64,000 nt of DNA from Sophora flavescens (lineage: Eukaryota > Streptophyta > Magnoliopsida > Fabales > Fabaceae). The DNA is taken from the NCBI GenBank assembly GCA_030762895.1, contig CM061068.1:80687228-80751227 (forward strand), in the 5' to 3' direction. The position numbers and the translations under genes are program-made. The notes under the pieces are model-generated. The model did not search any database, was not told the DNA's origin, and worked only from the letters and a program-made list of their open reading frames with translations. Positions 12,837-25,413 of this stretch are shown here, piece after piece (position 1 is the stretch's first letter; each line of letters opens with the position of its first letter).

Positions 12837-13485
12837 GTTTCTGCACTACAGTGCCAAAAATATCTCCTATTTAAGGTCATATTTTTAACAAATGAACTAT
12901 AACCACTCCCATGAATTATGCAGACTTGAAACCAACTGCCAAGCTGCCAACCCCAAAGAAAAAAAACATCCAAACCTTTTCCCACCACGTGGGGCTAAAA
13001 CAGATAAAATAAAATAAAAGAGGTACTTAAAACCACATTATATCACCAAAAGCAGCAAAGCTATGCATAAGTTAAATTAAGAGACAATTTGCCGAGCTAA
13101 AACAAATGATCATTTATGGTTACCTAATACTTTTTTTTTTTTTTTGGATAATAGAATTCATTAAAAGATACAATAAGTACAGAAAAGGAGGATAATCCTC
13201 CTAGACAAATCCAAAAAGGTAAAAAAAAGAAAAAAAAAGTATATTATTCTGAATCCTGTAGGAAAGAACGATATGAGTGATGTATTTAATACTGAGAACA
13301 TAAACCCTTGATTTTCCAATGAAAACTTGCTATTTTTGTATTCCTTAACCAGTGCCCTAAAGGTACTCGTTAGCAAGATCCCATAACATAACTCGGTTCC
13401 TTGCGCTGATTCCATTAAAATCTCCAAATCAGCCGCATAAGTTTAAACATCACACATGTACAGTAGACCAAAGTCACTAATCATT

Positions 13486-16400
13486 TTATCTACTTTTGTC
13501 AGGCAAGAAATAGTGTGTAATACTAGAACCTCGTTTAGCCACATTAGGCCGCTTTTGAGGTCTAAGCCAGGCTTGAAACTCTTCCTGTATTTCTGGAGGC
13601 AATTCCTCAATAATAGAGGGGTCAATCTCATCAACGTTATAACTCCAAGTTTGTCTTTCTTGTGGCATATTAGCTGTACTACTTCCACCAATGTCTGTAT
13701 CAATCCCTTCATGAGAGCTCTCAGCTGAAAGCTCAACTTGATTACAAGTTAAACAATTATCACTGGCAGGCTGAGATCCTGGAGTGTTTATCACATCAGG
13801 AATAAGAAACAGAGACGGGACCGCAATCGCATAAATATAATAAAAGGAAAAGGAACAAAAAGTAACCAAGTGATGATGATATTTTAATACCGTGGGCATT
13901 TGTAACATTCTTCTGCTCCAATGAAGATGGGGGGTTATGATAATTATTGAAGAATTTTATAATCGAACTATTCCCCTGCCACAAAAAAAAAAAAAAACAT
14001 TTTTTTAATACTACAAAAGCATTAGATTCATGGCTGAAGCTCCGTACCAACAAAGTTATCAAAATTTAATATTCCTACCATTAAAGAAAAACCTAGAAGT
14101 TGGATGGTTGATATGACACTTCCTTTTTCATTTCCGAGGCTTCTAAAGTAATATTATGAACTATGATTAGCCACATCAATCATTAATGGAGCAAAGATAA
14201 ATATTCTTGGTCAAGAAACAGTATTTAGAGCAGTGCACTACCCATCCTAGATCCTTGCTTTGCTTTGCAGGATTATAACTGATTTGAAGGTTTCTATCCT
14301 CATGGTTACACTAAGACATGGTAATCTAGATAAACAACAGTTGAAACAGTGTGATAATGCATACTTGAAGCTTCTTTCCTGCTTTCTTTTTCTTCTCAAC
14401 TGCTTTAGAACTGGATATATTTGAAACAAGCCTATGTTCTTTTGCAGGTAAATCACTATGTGATTCACTCTGTTTCATTCTGTCTTCATTTCCTGTAAGA
14501 AAAACTAAAAAACATCTTAATCATAAGCTCAGTAAGAAACGAGAGAAATGGAAGTAATGGTCTAAAACCAGAATGGCACAGTACCTGGAGTGGACATGAG
14601 GGAGGATTGTTCGGTCAAGCCATCAACTTTCCTGGATAAATTGCACAGTGGATCCTGTGCAAAGAAAAATCAGATGATTTTGCCTGTTCACTGCTTAAAA
14701 GCAGTTGCATGTGAGAACCAAAGCCATGGGTTTGAACTCAAATGCACACGCAGGTAGAATAATACCTTATCACTCCTAAAGAATACTTAGCAAACTCTTC
14801 TAGCAGAAGTTATTTACAAACTTAACAATTTCTCCTATAAGCAAGTTTATTTTTGAGCTATAATCCTCCTACTCAATGGTAATCTACCCCACATTAAAAT
14901 GCACATCACTCTTAATGGATCAAGTAGTATGAGCACAATTCTCTGCAACTGCTAGGATACATGTTTCTCTATAAAATCGATTACAATTTGCATTAATAAC
15001 ACTAGAGTACTACTGACATTTGTGCATAATTTTTGCTTTACCCATGAAGAAACACATTAAAATCAGAAATGAATATTGAACTCTGATAGAATACCAATCA
15101 GCACAGTATCTTTCATTAGAAATGTTGTCAAATATTCTGATAATGTTAATAAATTACGTTTATATTCATACAAAGATGATATGCACATCTGCTGTGAGAA
15201 ATATTTCTACCAGTTCCCATTATTTGCCATTAAAACCTTTTAAAATCTATCCACCTTGCAGTCATCTAAAATCTGCAATAATAAAATTCTTCCGGCAAAT
15301 AAATTTTATGTGAATAATTGTATTTTTTTCTCTAAATGTTCCATCATTATAGATCTTTACATGCAACCTGATTATAACATGCTTGCATTGATATACCTGT
15401 TGATCCAAACACAGATTTGAATGCTCCATTTCTGTGTCTTCTTCAGGATATCTGGGCGGTAATTCACCGGGAATCAATCCCAAACAATTTTCACTACCTG
15501 TTCAAGAATAAAGCCTCCATCTAATTAAAATAGAATCGAGGAGAACCCATAATTAATAATTAATACAATGAAAAACCTGAAGGAGATGATGGCGCAGCTT
15601 CATCGATGACATTATCTAGCTGTTGATTCGATGAAGAACAAGATGGAAATAGCCCACCGAAGTATTTAACAATTGAATGGGTCCCCTGGGCACAAATGCA
15701 GTTTAAGCTATAATTTTTAAATATCATCATGTGACATAACAGCTATTACTTGTTTACGGCCACCCAAACGAAAGGAAAATAAAATTGAAGTCTAATGTTA
15801 GAAGGCATAAACCAAGCATTGAACACAGCTTAGAAATACTTGTAGTAACAGTACATCACATAAGATAATAATAATTGCAGGTCCTCAGATTTTTAAGGAG
15901 ATCTTATATCAGGAGCTAACAGTTGAACCCAAAGCACAACAAAAAGTTATCCAAGCAGCTCAAACTTACAGATGGTATGGGGACAATCTTACTTGCAGAA
16001 ACAGAAAGTGATGTTATTCCCCAGTTGTTATTTTCACTCCCATTAGTCTTGCTGTTATAAAAGCCCATAAATTCACGTAATGCAGCTTGAAATAGAGTTA
16101 GAGCATCCTGTTGAATCTTTATAGTCCCATATCTTAGAGGACAAGATTTGGAAGGGAACTTTCTATGTGAATCTGAATCCCCTATCTGCAAGAAAAATAA
16201 AAACTGAGATAAAGAGATGTAGAATAAAATCACTGATGAAAAGGAAAAGGAGACAACCAAATAAGGTGAAAAGGTGAAAACAGTCAAATTTATCTAAAAC
16301 AATTATGCACAGCTCAGTCACAGAATAACAACCTTATATGCTCTAGCATGCAGAGTCAGTGTGTGTGCAATCCGTTTGTTTTGCTCCAAGTCAGAATGAA

Positions 16401-19051
16401 GGCGTTCACTCAGTTCTTCACACAGTTCATTAAGCCAGTGCTGAACCTGAAGAAAAATAAATAAATCATAAAAGGATTTATGATATGGACTTACTTGTGA
16501 AAACCAAATAAAACTAATAACAGAAATAATAAATTGTATTCCTACGAATGCCACCCAACACAGGCTCAATAAAACAAAAAACAAAAAAATTATGGGAGAA
16601 AGAAAATATACAATCCAAGAAGCACTAAGAAATAAAGTGGCAGGAGTTTTCATTAGTAATACGGTGCTGCTGAAAGCCACATCACCCGGAATGAAGTACT
16701 AGGAGTTTCATCAGCTCAGGAGAATTCTTACAGAAGCAAATGTCTTTAAAGCCTGAGGCCCAGGAAATGTCTTGCCAGAACCATGGCTCTTGGGAAGTAG
16801 TCGCCCCTCAACTTCTTCCCCACTGATTCCTCTCGCAATATTCCACAACCAAGTACTGCAATGCTGTAAAAGCTAGAATCAGGAATAGCATAATATTGCT
16901 ATGAAGACATGCAAATGGAAAACCATGAGTAACGAAACGACAAGGTGGAGTAAAAACTTTTTAATCATATTCATATGAAACCAGAAATGAACATGCATGT
17001 ATATCAAAGGAATTTGGTTCAAAATAATCCATTCATCCAAGTAATGGTAATGCATGTCATGTGATTAGACACAGACCTGATTAGAGACAGACCCAAAAAT
17101 TGTTTTTTTTAACACTGAGATTACAAAAATGAAATTAGCAAAGGCATTGACAATTATAATCTGGTAGTAGATATACATAACAACACCATGTTAAAACTTA
17201 AAAGAAAGATAGTCCACCCAGTATTGATCCCATAACGTTGTTGTAGTTTCTCCTCTGAAAACTGAAGCAGATCACCAACAGTGTTGACACCAAGATCGCT
17301 TTGTAAGGAACTCCCCAGTTTTCCCCCAAGCTGTTTCCTGAAAGTCAAGCATTCTTCAACATCATGCTTCAAAATGACCATGCACATAGGAATTTCATGA
17401 CAGCTAGAAGAGTTGCAGAAAATACAACCATATGATTTCTTAACAAACTTCAAAAGAATGTCAACTCAAGGTGATATAGCATAAAATTTAAGTCCTGAGT
17501 GAAATACATGAACAACATCTTTTAATAAAATTACATTTTCTTTATTGGCAAAGACTCAAGCAACCCTCCAACAGATGAGTGTGGCACAACAGTTTGTTGT
17601 GCAGGTTTGTTCATAGCACTAGCAAGTTTAGCCAGCATCTGCGAAAAAGCATAAGAAATAAGTTAATGGCCATTTAAAACATCAAGGACATAGTTTGAAG
17701 ACAAACGTTGTCAGTAATTTGGGACAAAATAGTAGATATAACTTTACAACACTGCTTCTTACCTTATTATGAGCAATACCAGCAGAACATGTGAATTCCG
17801 TCTCTTTCAACACCTGCATCCTGAGATCAGCAACAATGAAAGCCCCACAAGCTAATAACTTATCTAGGTAACTAGCATCACTCCTACAAAGCCACTTCCT
17901 AACTTCTTCTTTGGGGTCACTTCCATCCTGAATAAAAAAGAAAAATCGGATACTACCGCATACTCTCATTGCTTAGATGCTACAATGATTTTATTTGAAA
18001 TGACAAATTATCGGTACGGTAAGTTAATGAAGTCTATTAGATCATTACAATAAAATGTATAGTCCTGAGAACTGGAAAATATACAAGAAAATAACTACAT
18101 TTACTATATTAAGATTAATAGAGTGATAACAGAAAATGCAAGATCCTTTAAGCATAACCTCTGACCTTACATTGAAGCCCCAAAACATGTGACTTGAGAA
18201 CTTCCTCCTGAACATCTTCCATGCTCTCTGGAGGAGTTTCCATCAGCATTGTTTGTGCAGCATCAGTGAGGTCAAGATATACCTCATCAATGGAAGCCCT
18301 CTCACAGCGACCCTTCCTTGAAAGCACCGAAACGACCTGGAAATATTGAAATTCACCATAATTCAACCTCAACAACTGGCTCATTCTGAAATGATTAAAC
18401 AGCACACTCCAATCCATACCTCTGAACCTGCATTCCTGTATGTATTGAGATCAGCTTTGCCGCGTGCTACAGGGACTTGAACCAATTGAATTTGTGGGCA
18501 AACCTCCTTTGCTTCATCACCACGCATTGAACTAAAAAAAAATGAAAAATCTGTAGTAAAACAGGTAACTGGGGTCTGTTTCATTTTTTTCATTTATTAT
18601 TTTCGGAAATAATTGCAAAAACGCCATTTGTATGTGAAACAATGTTATGAAAAAAGCGGCATTTTTGCAATTATTTCTAAAAAAGGAAAGTTGAAGACAA
18701 AACAAATGGGTCCTTGAAATATGAGTATGAACTATGAAAGCAGAGAAGAGAAGGAAATAGAAAACGGTACCGTTTGACACCGTGTGAGCGAGCCTCGTAG
18801 CTAACAGCAATCAAGCCCCCACCTTTATATGAGTTATACTGTACGACTGCAGTGGGTAACCCCCTTAAATTGGGTTGTTTTCTCTGTTCCACTACAAAAG
18901 AAAATAAAATGGATTTTCTCAGAATCAATAACAGTGGAATGGAACCCTAAAAAGAGTAAAGAGAGAAAGTTAAACCTTGAACGTAGAAGCAATCCATGTC
19001 TACGTGACCAATCACTCTACCATCTGACGTCTCTCGCCTAGCCACCGGCAT
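13486..19051 (-). CDS. POLH: DNA polymerase eta (Y-family translesion polymerase)
   Basis: Sixteen exons on the minus strand: 19051-18976, 18891-18771, 18531-18420, 18336-18166, 17927-17763, 17638-17535, 17337-17218, 16855-16732, 16446-16333, 16185-15970, 15685-15577, 15497-15397, 14654-14585, 14492-14365, 13975-13891 and 13778-13486. All are GT-AG with matching phases, giving 702 residues. It inserts nucleotides opposite UV lesions such as cyclobutane dimers in the nucleus. Catalytic carboxylates are visible as D18 in HVDMDCFYVQVE and D120-E121 in ASIDEVYLD. Other family blocks are CSAGIAHNKMLAKLAS, LGGKLGSSLQ and FPSKSCPLRYG. The C-terminal tail has three PIP-like patterns (SIVKYF, SIIKFF, SITHYF) and one ubiquitin-binding motif (EIDPSIIEELPPEIQ) instead of the animal UBZ finger, as in Arabidopsis POLH. 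The start is fixed by the usual spacing to the catalytic Asp. Confidence 0.95.
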
Positions 19052-19311
19052 CGATCCTCTTTTCCCCTCCAAATCTTCTCCTTCCCTTTCTTCTGCACTT
19101 CAATTCACTTTATTTATTTATTTATTTTCCAAAAAATAATAATGTAATTTTCAAAAGTTCTTTCCCCTCATTATCTGGGCCCTGAAAGAGAGACCCAATT
19201 CATTGAAAAGGCCCGGCCCACCCCAGTCTTTGCCTTCGCGTTTCTTCTTCTCTCTCTGCTGCATCTCTGATTCTATTGCACACTCAACTCAACTCACCGC
19301 CTCTCTCTCCG
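19052..19311. promoter_or_regulatory. Bidirectional promoter between POLH and the mS37-like gene
   Basis: The two genes are head to head. The region carries TGGGCC at 19176-19181 and its complement GGCCCA at 19215-19220, separated by about 33 bp. These are site II-type elements, bound by TCP factors in Arabidopsis, and are common in genes for DNA replication and organelle biogenesis. A CT-rich leader (about 19235-19311) ends CTCTCCG followed by GTAAGC, a probable 5' UTR exon of the plus-strand gene. Transcription starts are inferred. Confidence 0.5.
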
Positions 19312-20685
19312 GTAAGCTCTTCTCTCTATCTCTCTCTTTTCTTTGTATATTTGAAAATTCAGCAACACCATTCACCTCTAATGCTCTGCGTTTTGGATTC
19401 AACTGGTCCGTTCATTATCCCACGAGTTTAATACTTTACTGTCTTTTTTTTTTTTCCATCCAATAATTTAATTAATTTCTGTGGTTTTTTTTTTAAAGAA
19501 TTCTATGATAATAGATGAGTTTCATCAGAGAAAACAAATTAAGTAGCTTCCATAATAATAAAAAATATATATATCTATTAAAATGAAAGTTATTATTTGA
19601 TGAAGAACAAAAGCATTTACTATAATTATTCTGATCAGCATTTCTTAACTATGGCTAATGGATTCTGCTTTGAATCCTAAACCATATAATTTGCTTCAAC
19701 TAGCACCAATCTCTGCATGTACCTATATTGTTACCTCATGTTAAACCTGTTAGCACAGAAACAACATCTTTTAGAAGAAAGAAGTTTCTGATAGAATCTA
19801 TAAATATTATTTATGATTTTGCAACTCAAAGTTCCTCATTTGAAAACCACTTTATGCCTGCTATCCCATGGAGGTTTACATAATGAGTTTCCGCTTGTTG
19901 TTTCTTTCTCTACACACTTAAGAAGATCATTTGTATTCAAATCTAAAAGAGGAACATTGCTTTACAAGTTTTGAATTGCGGTTGTAGGCAAGAGATATAT
20001 CACATTGTTAAGGGGCTAAGTTAAAGGATTATTGTTTTGTTTTGATTTTTTTTTTTTTTTTTGAGTGCAAAAGGTGTTACCCCTAGTTAGAGAAGACAGA
20101 GATAGGAATTTGGTCGTGGCAGACGAAGGGTAAATTAACTATGTATGAAGAGAATCAATTCATATGTTAAAATTTATCAAGGGTTACCTTAGTTATATGT
20201 TACTTAATACTTAGAGGAGCTGCTTCTTGGGTTTGTAATTAACGTATTGAACTACTTAAGAAAATTGGCCTTTTGAAAAGGTGCTAATGAAGTATTATTT
20301 TTTATTTTTTAAAAAAACATTTGGTCTCGTTTGTTATATGCATGATTAGATTTTAAACTTGGTAAATATTGTTATGTTACTCTAGACAAAGAAGGGAAAG
20401 GAGTGAGAAGTGACCATAGTTTTGTTAGCTTCCTGAGATTACAAGGTTACTCTGTTTGTTTGTCCCTTAAGCCAGGTAAATGCTTCTTGGTGATCACATG
20501 AGGAGCAGTGTTAGACTTTTGTTAGTGCTCACGTTATTTATCATTTAATCTTGACAAATGAAGTTTTTTTTTTTTAAATATGGGGACATAAAATCTTTCA
20601 ATTATGGATTTTTGTTGCATATTTATTCATCTGTAAATCAGAAAACTCATGACTTTTTCCCGGTTGGATGTTAAGTTGTAGGATA

Positions 20686-21068
20686 ATGGGACGGAAAGAT
20701 GGTGGGCTTTTTATCAACCCTAAGAGATTTGGTTCCCTTCAAAAACCTTGCATGAAGGACATGATAGCATTTCTCAACTGTATGGCTACAAGCCATAGCG
20801 ATGTTGCTGCATGCGCACAGCAGAAGGAACTATTAAAAGCCTGTATGGAATCACAGGTAATATAAATATCAGTTTAATGAAAGCCTGCACCTTTTGTTGC
20901 CCTCATCCCAACTCGTGGTTCCCCTTTTTAGTCACTTTTATCATATTACATGAGAACTGAGTAGTGCAAAAAAAAAACCAATTTTGTTTGTTTCAGAGTA
21001 AAAAGAACAGAAAGTCATGGGGGAGTGTCAATTTTCAATTGCAGAGGCTTAACCGAGGAAGGAAGTAG
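20686..21068 (+). CDS. Twin-CX9C (CHCH) protein, probable mitoribosomal small-subunit protein mS37
   Basis: Two coding exons, 20686-20856 and 20997-21068, give an 80-residue basic protein. Two CX9C motifs are clear: C22-MKDMIAFLN-C32 and C43-AQQKELLKA-C53, the coiled-coil-helix fold oxidised by Mia40/Erv1 in the intermembrane space. The start MGRKDGG..NPKRF and the Lys/Arg-rich tail (SKKNRKSWG...RGRK) match the small mS37/CHCHD1/Mrp10 group better than Cox17, Cox19 or Cox23 types; this assignment is inference from size and basic ends. The ATG follows a splice acceptor (GTTGTAG at 20675-20681), so a 5' UTR intron of about 1.37 kb (19312-20681) is proposed. Nothing else was recognised inside that intron. 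Confidence 0.8.
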
Positions 21069-21763
21069 TATGAGATTTTCAGATATGAATAATTTTATAA
21101 TTTAATTTCAATATTTGGCAATCTTAGCCTGTTATGGAACTACTTTGACTGTCAAGATAGAATGCCAATGTAATTTTGTTTCTGTATCAATTAAAGCTTT
21201 AATATTCTGCATATCATTCAAGACACCATCACACTATGGGATTGTCGCTACCCTTCATATGATACATTATTTTATGATTGTTGAAGATTGTGGCTCATGT
21301 TACATTGATTTTCAATGATGAGTGCTTATGCCTATTGATCATCTAATGCTTTATTTAAGGGGTTTTGGAAGATTTGAAATGTAAGAAGACTTTCACAATT
21401 GGTGAAGGTGATTTATTATTTTTGCATTGTTGTTCAATGATGGTGTTAATGACTCATGCTCATCTGATGCTTTATTTGAGTGGATTTTGGAAGAATGGAC
21501 AAAGTTAACGATGCTTATTAATTTTAATGATTAGAGGATGATATGCGTGATCCATCAACTTCAAGAGAATGAGCTTCATATTCATAGTTTGAGTTCTGGT
21601 CAAACTCAACAGGGTACAGTTGGGTTTACTTAGCCCTTTCTCGTTTTCTTATTTACAGCACGTGGGAAAAGGGACGTTTTGACTCTAAGGAATTACACCA
21701 AAACTCATTGTTTTGCTCAGAAGGTTTAAGTATTGGAGGAGCTAAAAAGTGAGTCTCATATTT

Positions 21764-21960
21764 TAGTGTGTGTTTGGATGAGCGTTTGACAGATGTGAGT
21801 TTGGATGAAATTGATTTTGTAAAATTGATTTTGGTTAAAAGCAAGTTAAGAGCGAAGTGATTTATGTTTGGATGTCTTCATGAAAAAGTGATTCTTATCA
21901 AATCTCGTTGTTTGGATACTTTGGATCAAAATTGATTTTGGATTTAGAATTACCAGGATA
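21764..21960. repeat. MITE-like repeat (GTTTGGAT / AATTGATTTTG family)
   Basis: The stretch repeats the words GTGTTTGGATG, AAATTGATTTTG and TGTTTGGATA. This composition is shared by a related stretch at 59406-59780 and is typical of small DNA transposon remnants in legume genomes. Ends could not be fixed. The rest of 21069-22226 has no clear gene; an open frame at 22057-22242 lies at the edge of the next retrotransposon. Confidence 0.35.
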
Positions 21961-22231
21961 GGTTTATATATATATATTAGTTTAACTAGAATTGAATGAA
22001 AATGTTGATGCCCAAGCATATATACATGGTCCAAATGGAAAATCGTTTTTAAGGAAATGACATGGGAGCCCAATTCCAAGCCCGCCCAATCATTGGCCAT
22101 TGATGTTGGATTGCTTGTTATATCAACCGTTATCATTGAAGGTCCTCACAAAAATCCATGCGACATCATGAAACAAAGCCTGCCAAAGGAGAGGTACAGA
22201 TTCACGAAAAACGCTCTGCAATCAAGGCTAT

Positions 22232-23789
22232 TGATAATTTGATGGCTTATTAGATTTTATCTAATATTTTAGAGTGGATTTAATCAATTAAGTTGAATTG
22301 AATATTTGATTTAACTCAAAATGGATTTTATTTTTCTCTTTTAGTTATTTTAGAGTCAGTGTGTGCATTTAATTTATTTTAATTAGAATTTAATTGATTT
22401 TCTCAAGATTTTCTTATTTTTATTTTTAGGAAAAGATAAAGAAGAAGGATTGCAATTAAATTGAAGATTGTCAAATAAATTGCGAGGGCCCACATGATGG
22501 ATTTGAATCCAAATCAATTTGAATTATTATGATTAAAAGATAATTCAATTGGCTTTAAGAGAAAAAAATTGGATTTAGATAATAGTTGTCTATCACAACA
22601 ACAAAGGATATGATAAGATTTGACAATTAATTTGGAGATATTGATTTGGCAATTAAATACGAAGATTAAAATACTCATGACCAGTTATGTTGGAGTTTGC
22701 ATGAAGGCGGAGCTTGAAATACAAGAAAAATGAGCCAAAGAGGGCTCGGCTAGGCCGTGATGGGCATCACGGCCATGATCGAGTAAGGCTAAAAAAAAAA
22801 TAAGAACACAAAGTCAGAACCTATTACGGTCGTGACAGGTCAACCAGTGTCAAGTTCTCCAGGACAGAATATGTCACGGCCGTGACGCACAAAATCTGGA
22901 ATTTTGATTTGCTGATTTGATTTGATTTTGTAATGGTTTCAAATCCAAGTTAACCTATTCTATAAACAAGGCAATTAGGCTCGAAAATAAGGATCTCTGG
23001 GCTGCTACCTTAGGCAAAAATTAGGATTTCTCTTCTTCTCAATTTCTTCTTTTCTCTTAGGATTTTTAGGCTTCTGTTATTAAAGGTTGCCATGACCAAG
23101 ACAATGCTTGAGTAGTCTTTTTATTTCTAGGAATTGGGACTATGCCCAAGACTTGTTTTATGTTATGAATTGATGTCTTCCCTTTGTTAGTTCCAATTTG
23201 CTTTTGATTTAATTCCTATTGCATGAATTACTTGTGAATTTGGTGCGCGCTTATTTGCATGTCATAGATACTCTAAGGACGAACCTAGCGGTGAACTTAG
23301 GTATCGGATCTATAGGGATTGAACTTAGGACTTAAATCACAAGAGTTGGAAGCGGTCCTTCGAGGGTTCATTGAATTGTCACGAATCTTAATGGGTTCAA
23401 TTTAAATACAATCACCACAAGAGTAGGGGTTTGTTTAATTGGGCATGGTTCTTGTATCTCGAGAGGGAACATTAACTTATTTAGGATAAATTCACATTCA
23501 AAGCAATTTTGATAATTAACAAGAGGGATAGTTAATTTAGTAGCATGAGCAGTCTTGTTGGTAACCAAATTCCTGTAAATCTCTTTTAATTCAAAATCCA
23601 AAAAACATTTGATTTTATTTTGTTGTTTCTTTTATTTTCTTGAAATCTTTTCACACATATTTCTCAGTCTAAATAGTTGTTTAATTTGTGAAGTGACACT
23701 TGGTTTCCCAATCCCTGAGTTCGATACTCAGTTTCTCACTGTTTTATTGTTACATGCTTCGATCCGGTACGCTTGCCGGAGCCATATCA
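22232..23789 (+). repeat. 5' LTR of element 1
   Basis: This 1558-bp LTR contains a diverged array of GC-rich inverted motifs (CACGGCCGTGA type) at about 22745-22890, within otherwise AT-rich sequence. Its end GCCATATCA is followed by GTTTTTGGCGCC, the start of the primer-binding site. Confidence 0.85.
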
Positions 23790-23795
23790 AGTTTT

Positions 23796-23813
23796 TGGCG
23801 CCGTTGTCGGGGA
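23796..23813 (+). other. Primer-binding site of element 1 (tRNA-Asp type)
   Basis: TGGCGCCGTTGTCGGGGA differs by one base from the complement of the plant tRNA-Asp 3' end (TGGCGCCGTTGCCGGGGA). It lies six bases after the 5' LTR and sets plus-strand orientation. Confidence 0.8.
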
Positions 23814-24147
23814 TTGGCACTACCAATATCATTAGTAACAAAGAAGACAACTAATTTAGACATTTTTTTGTTAATTTTGTATATATTTGATCTTTTCTTT
23901 TGAGTTTTGTTTATGTTAGGTGGATGCCACACATGGACCATTGTTTCTATCTAACCAGGGAATCTCAAATTGATTGGATCATGCTTGATTGTATTGTTGA
24001 TAAGCATGTGAAGATATACTCCAAGGAGGAATGGAGATCCTATTTGTCATCCTTACAACCACCACCACACATTAAGCTGGATCCCGAGGTGGCGGAATCA
24101 CTTTGGGATATAGATGCTAAATGTTTGATCCAGAGCATAGAGCGTAG

Positions 24148-25413
24148 TGACACGCTGTCGCGCACGGGTCAAAAAGCGAGCGGTTTTATAAAACTGTAGT
24201 AGAGCGCGACAACTTGGATATCGTCTCACAAGGACTCTTGACTTGTTATTTACCACAAAAATCAGTTTTGGGGGGGTTGGATTGAAATTCAATTGGAGAA
24301 CAAAGCAAAAACAGAGCAATAAAAACAGAGCAGTTTAAAAGATTATCAAATAAGCTAAAGACGATTAATCTACTGTTCTCGATTTCCCAACTATCATCGG
24401 TTCATGTAAATTCCAAGCCCTAAGCAGATTCTAATCCCCTTTCGGTTGTAGCAACAATTAACAAGCGAAATCGCTAATACAAGATATATGTTCCTAATTC
24501 CCGAATTAAGCAAACGGGGTGAAGTACTCATGAACTAAGCGAACATGAACGAACACACTCGAATTAAGCAAACGCGATTCAATATAGGAACATAACATCA
24601 CCGAAATAAATCAACACAACACTATACACTCCTGAATTAAGCAACCAGAAATATATAGCATAGCATTGAAAAGGGAAAAGCAAACAAAACAGGAATTACA
24701 GAACCTCAAGTGCAGTGGAAATCGATTACAGTAGACTAATCCAAGAAAATTAGTTCTCCATGGAAAACGAAACACAACCAGAAATTCTATAAAAAAAACA
24801 GTGGATGATCAAAAGTCCTTCTCATCTGCCCAGAACATCAATTTATAACATTCAGGAACTGCGCCCACTCGCGAGGCGAACACTCACTCGCGAGGCGAAC
24901 AGTATGAAGAATCTGCAACGTTTGGTCTTCTCGTGGGGCGAAGTACGGCTCGCGTGGCGAGGAATGGAAGAGTCATGGCTTCTGGTCTTCAGTCTCGCGA
25001 GGCGAGACATGGCTCCGCGAGGCGACACAGAAAGGGTTGCATTTTCTGAGCAGTCAGCCTTTAGGGTCGCGAGGCGAGAAAAGTATTCGCGGGGCGAGAC
25101 AGAGAGGATGACATTATGCTGTTCAACTGCTCTCAGGTTCGCGAGGCGAATAGACACTCGCGGGGCGAACACCTCTAGGATTGGAATTTCCCTTGTTTCT
25201 TTATTCCCTTAACTTCTAAGTTAACCTGAAGACAATGAAATAGCCATAAGTGCATTATTTGACTCCAAACTGGCTAAATTAACCTAAAACTACTTAAACG
25301 ACTCAAAATGCTGCTTGACGACAATCAAGTCTAATTTGGGCGAAAACGATATATAATTAGCACAAAACCACGGTCATACTAGTCATAAAACTAGATGAGC
25401 CAGAGGCTGATCA
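24148..25413 (-). repeat. 3' LTR of element 2
   Basis: This 1266-bp LTR carries, at about 24863-25170, ten copies of a GC-rich word close to TCGCGAGGCGA. They are arranged as five pairs with spacing of about 20 bp inside a pair and about 72 bp between pairs. A minus-strand frame of 106 codons (25172-24852) runs through the array. Confidence 0.88.

Noticed and set aside
13161..13427. 88-codon minus-strand frame next to the POLH stop
   Set aside because: No motif, and it overlaps a retroposon-like 3' end and a hairpin. The polymerase already ends with its expected C-terminal motif at 13486.
24863..25170. Possible CRISPR-like array
   Set aside because: Short regular repeats with spacers are present, but the host is a plant, the repeats are only about 11 bp, they occur in both LTRs of a retrotransposon, and the spacers are identical between LTRs.
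24805..25212. 135-codon plus-strand open frame
   Set aside because: It runs antisense through the GC-rich LTR array of element 2. The array makes several frames open at once, and the composition (RRxxxRGxxxR repeats) follows from the repeat word.
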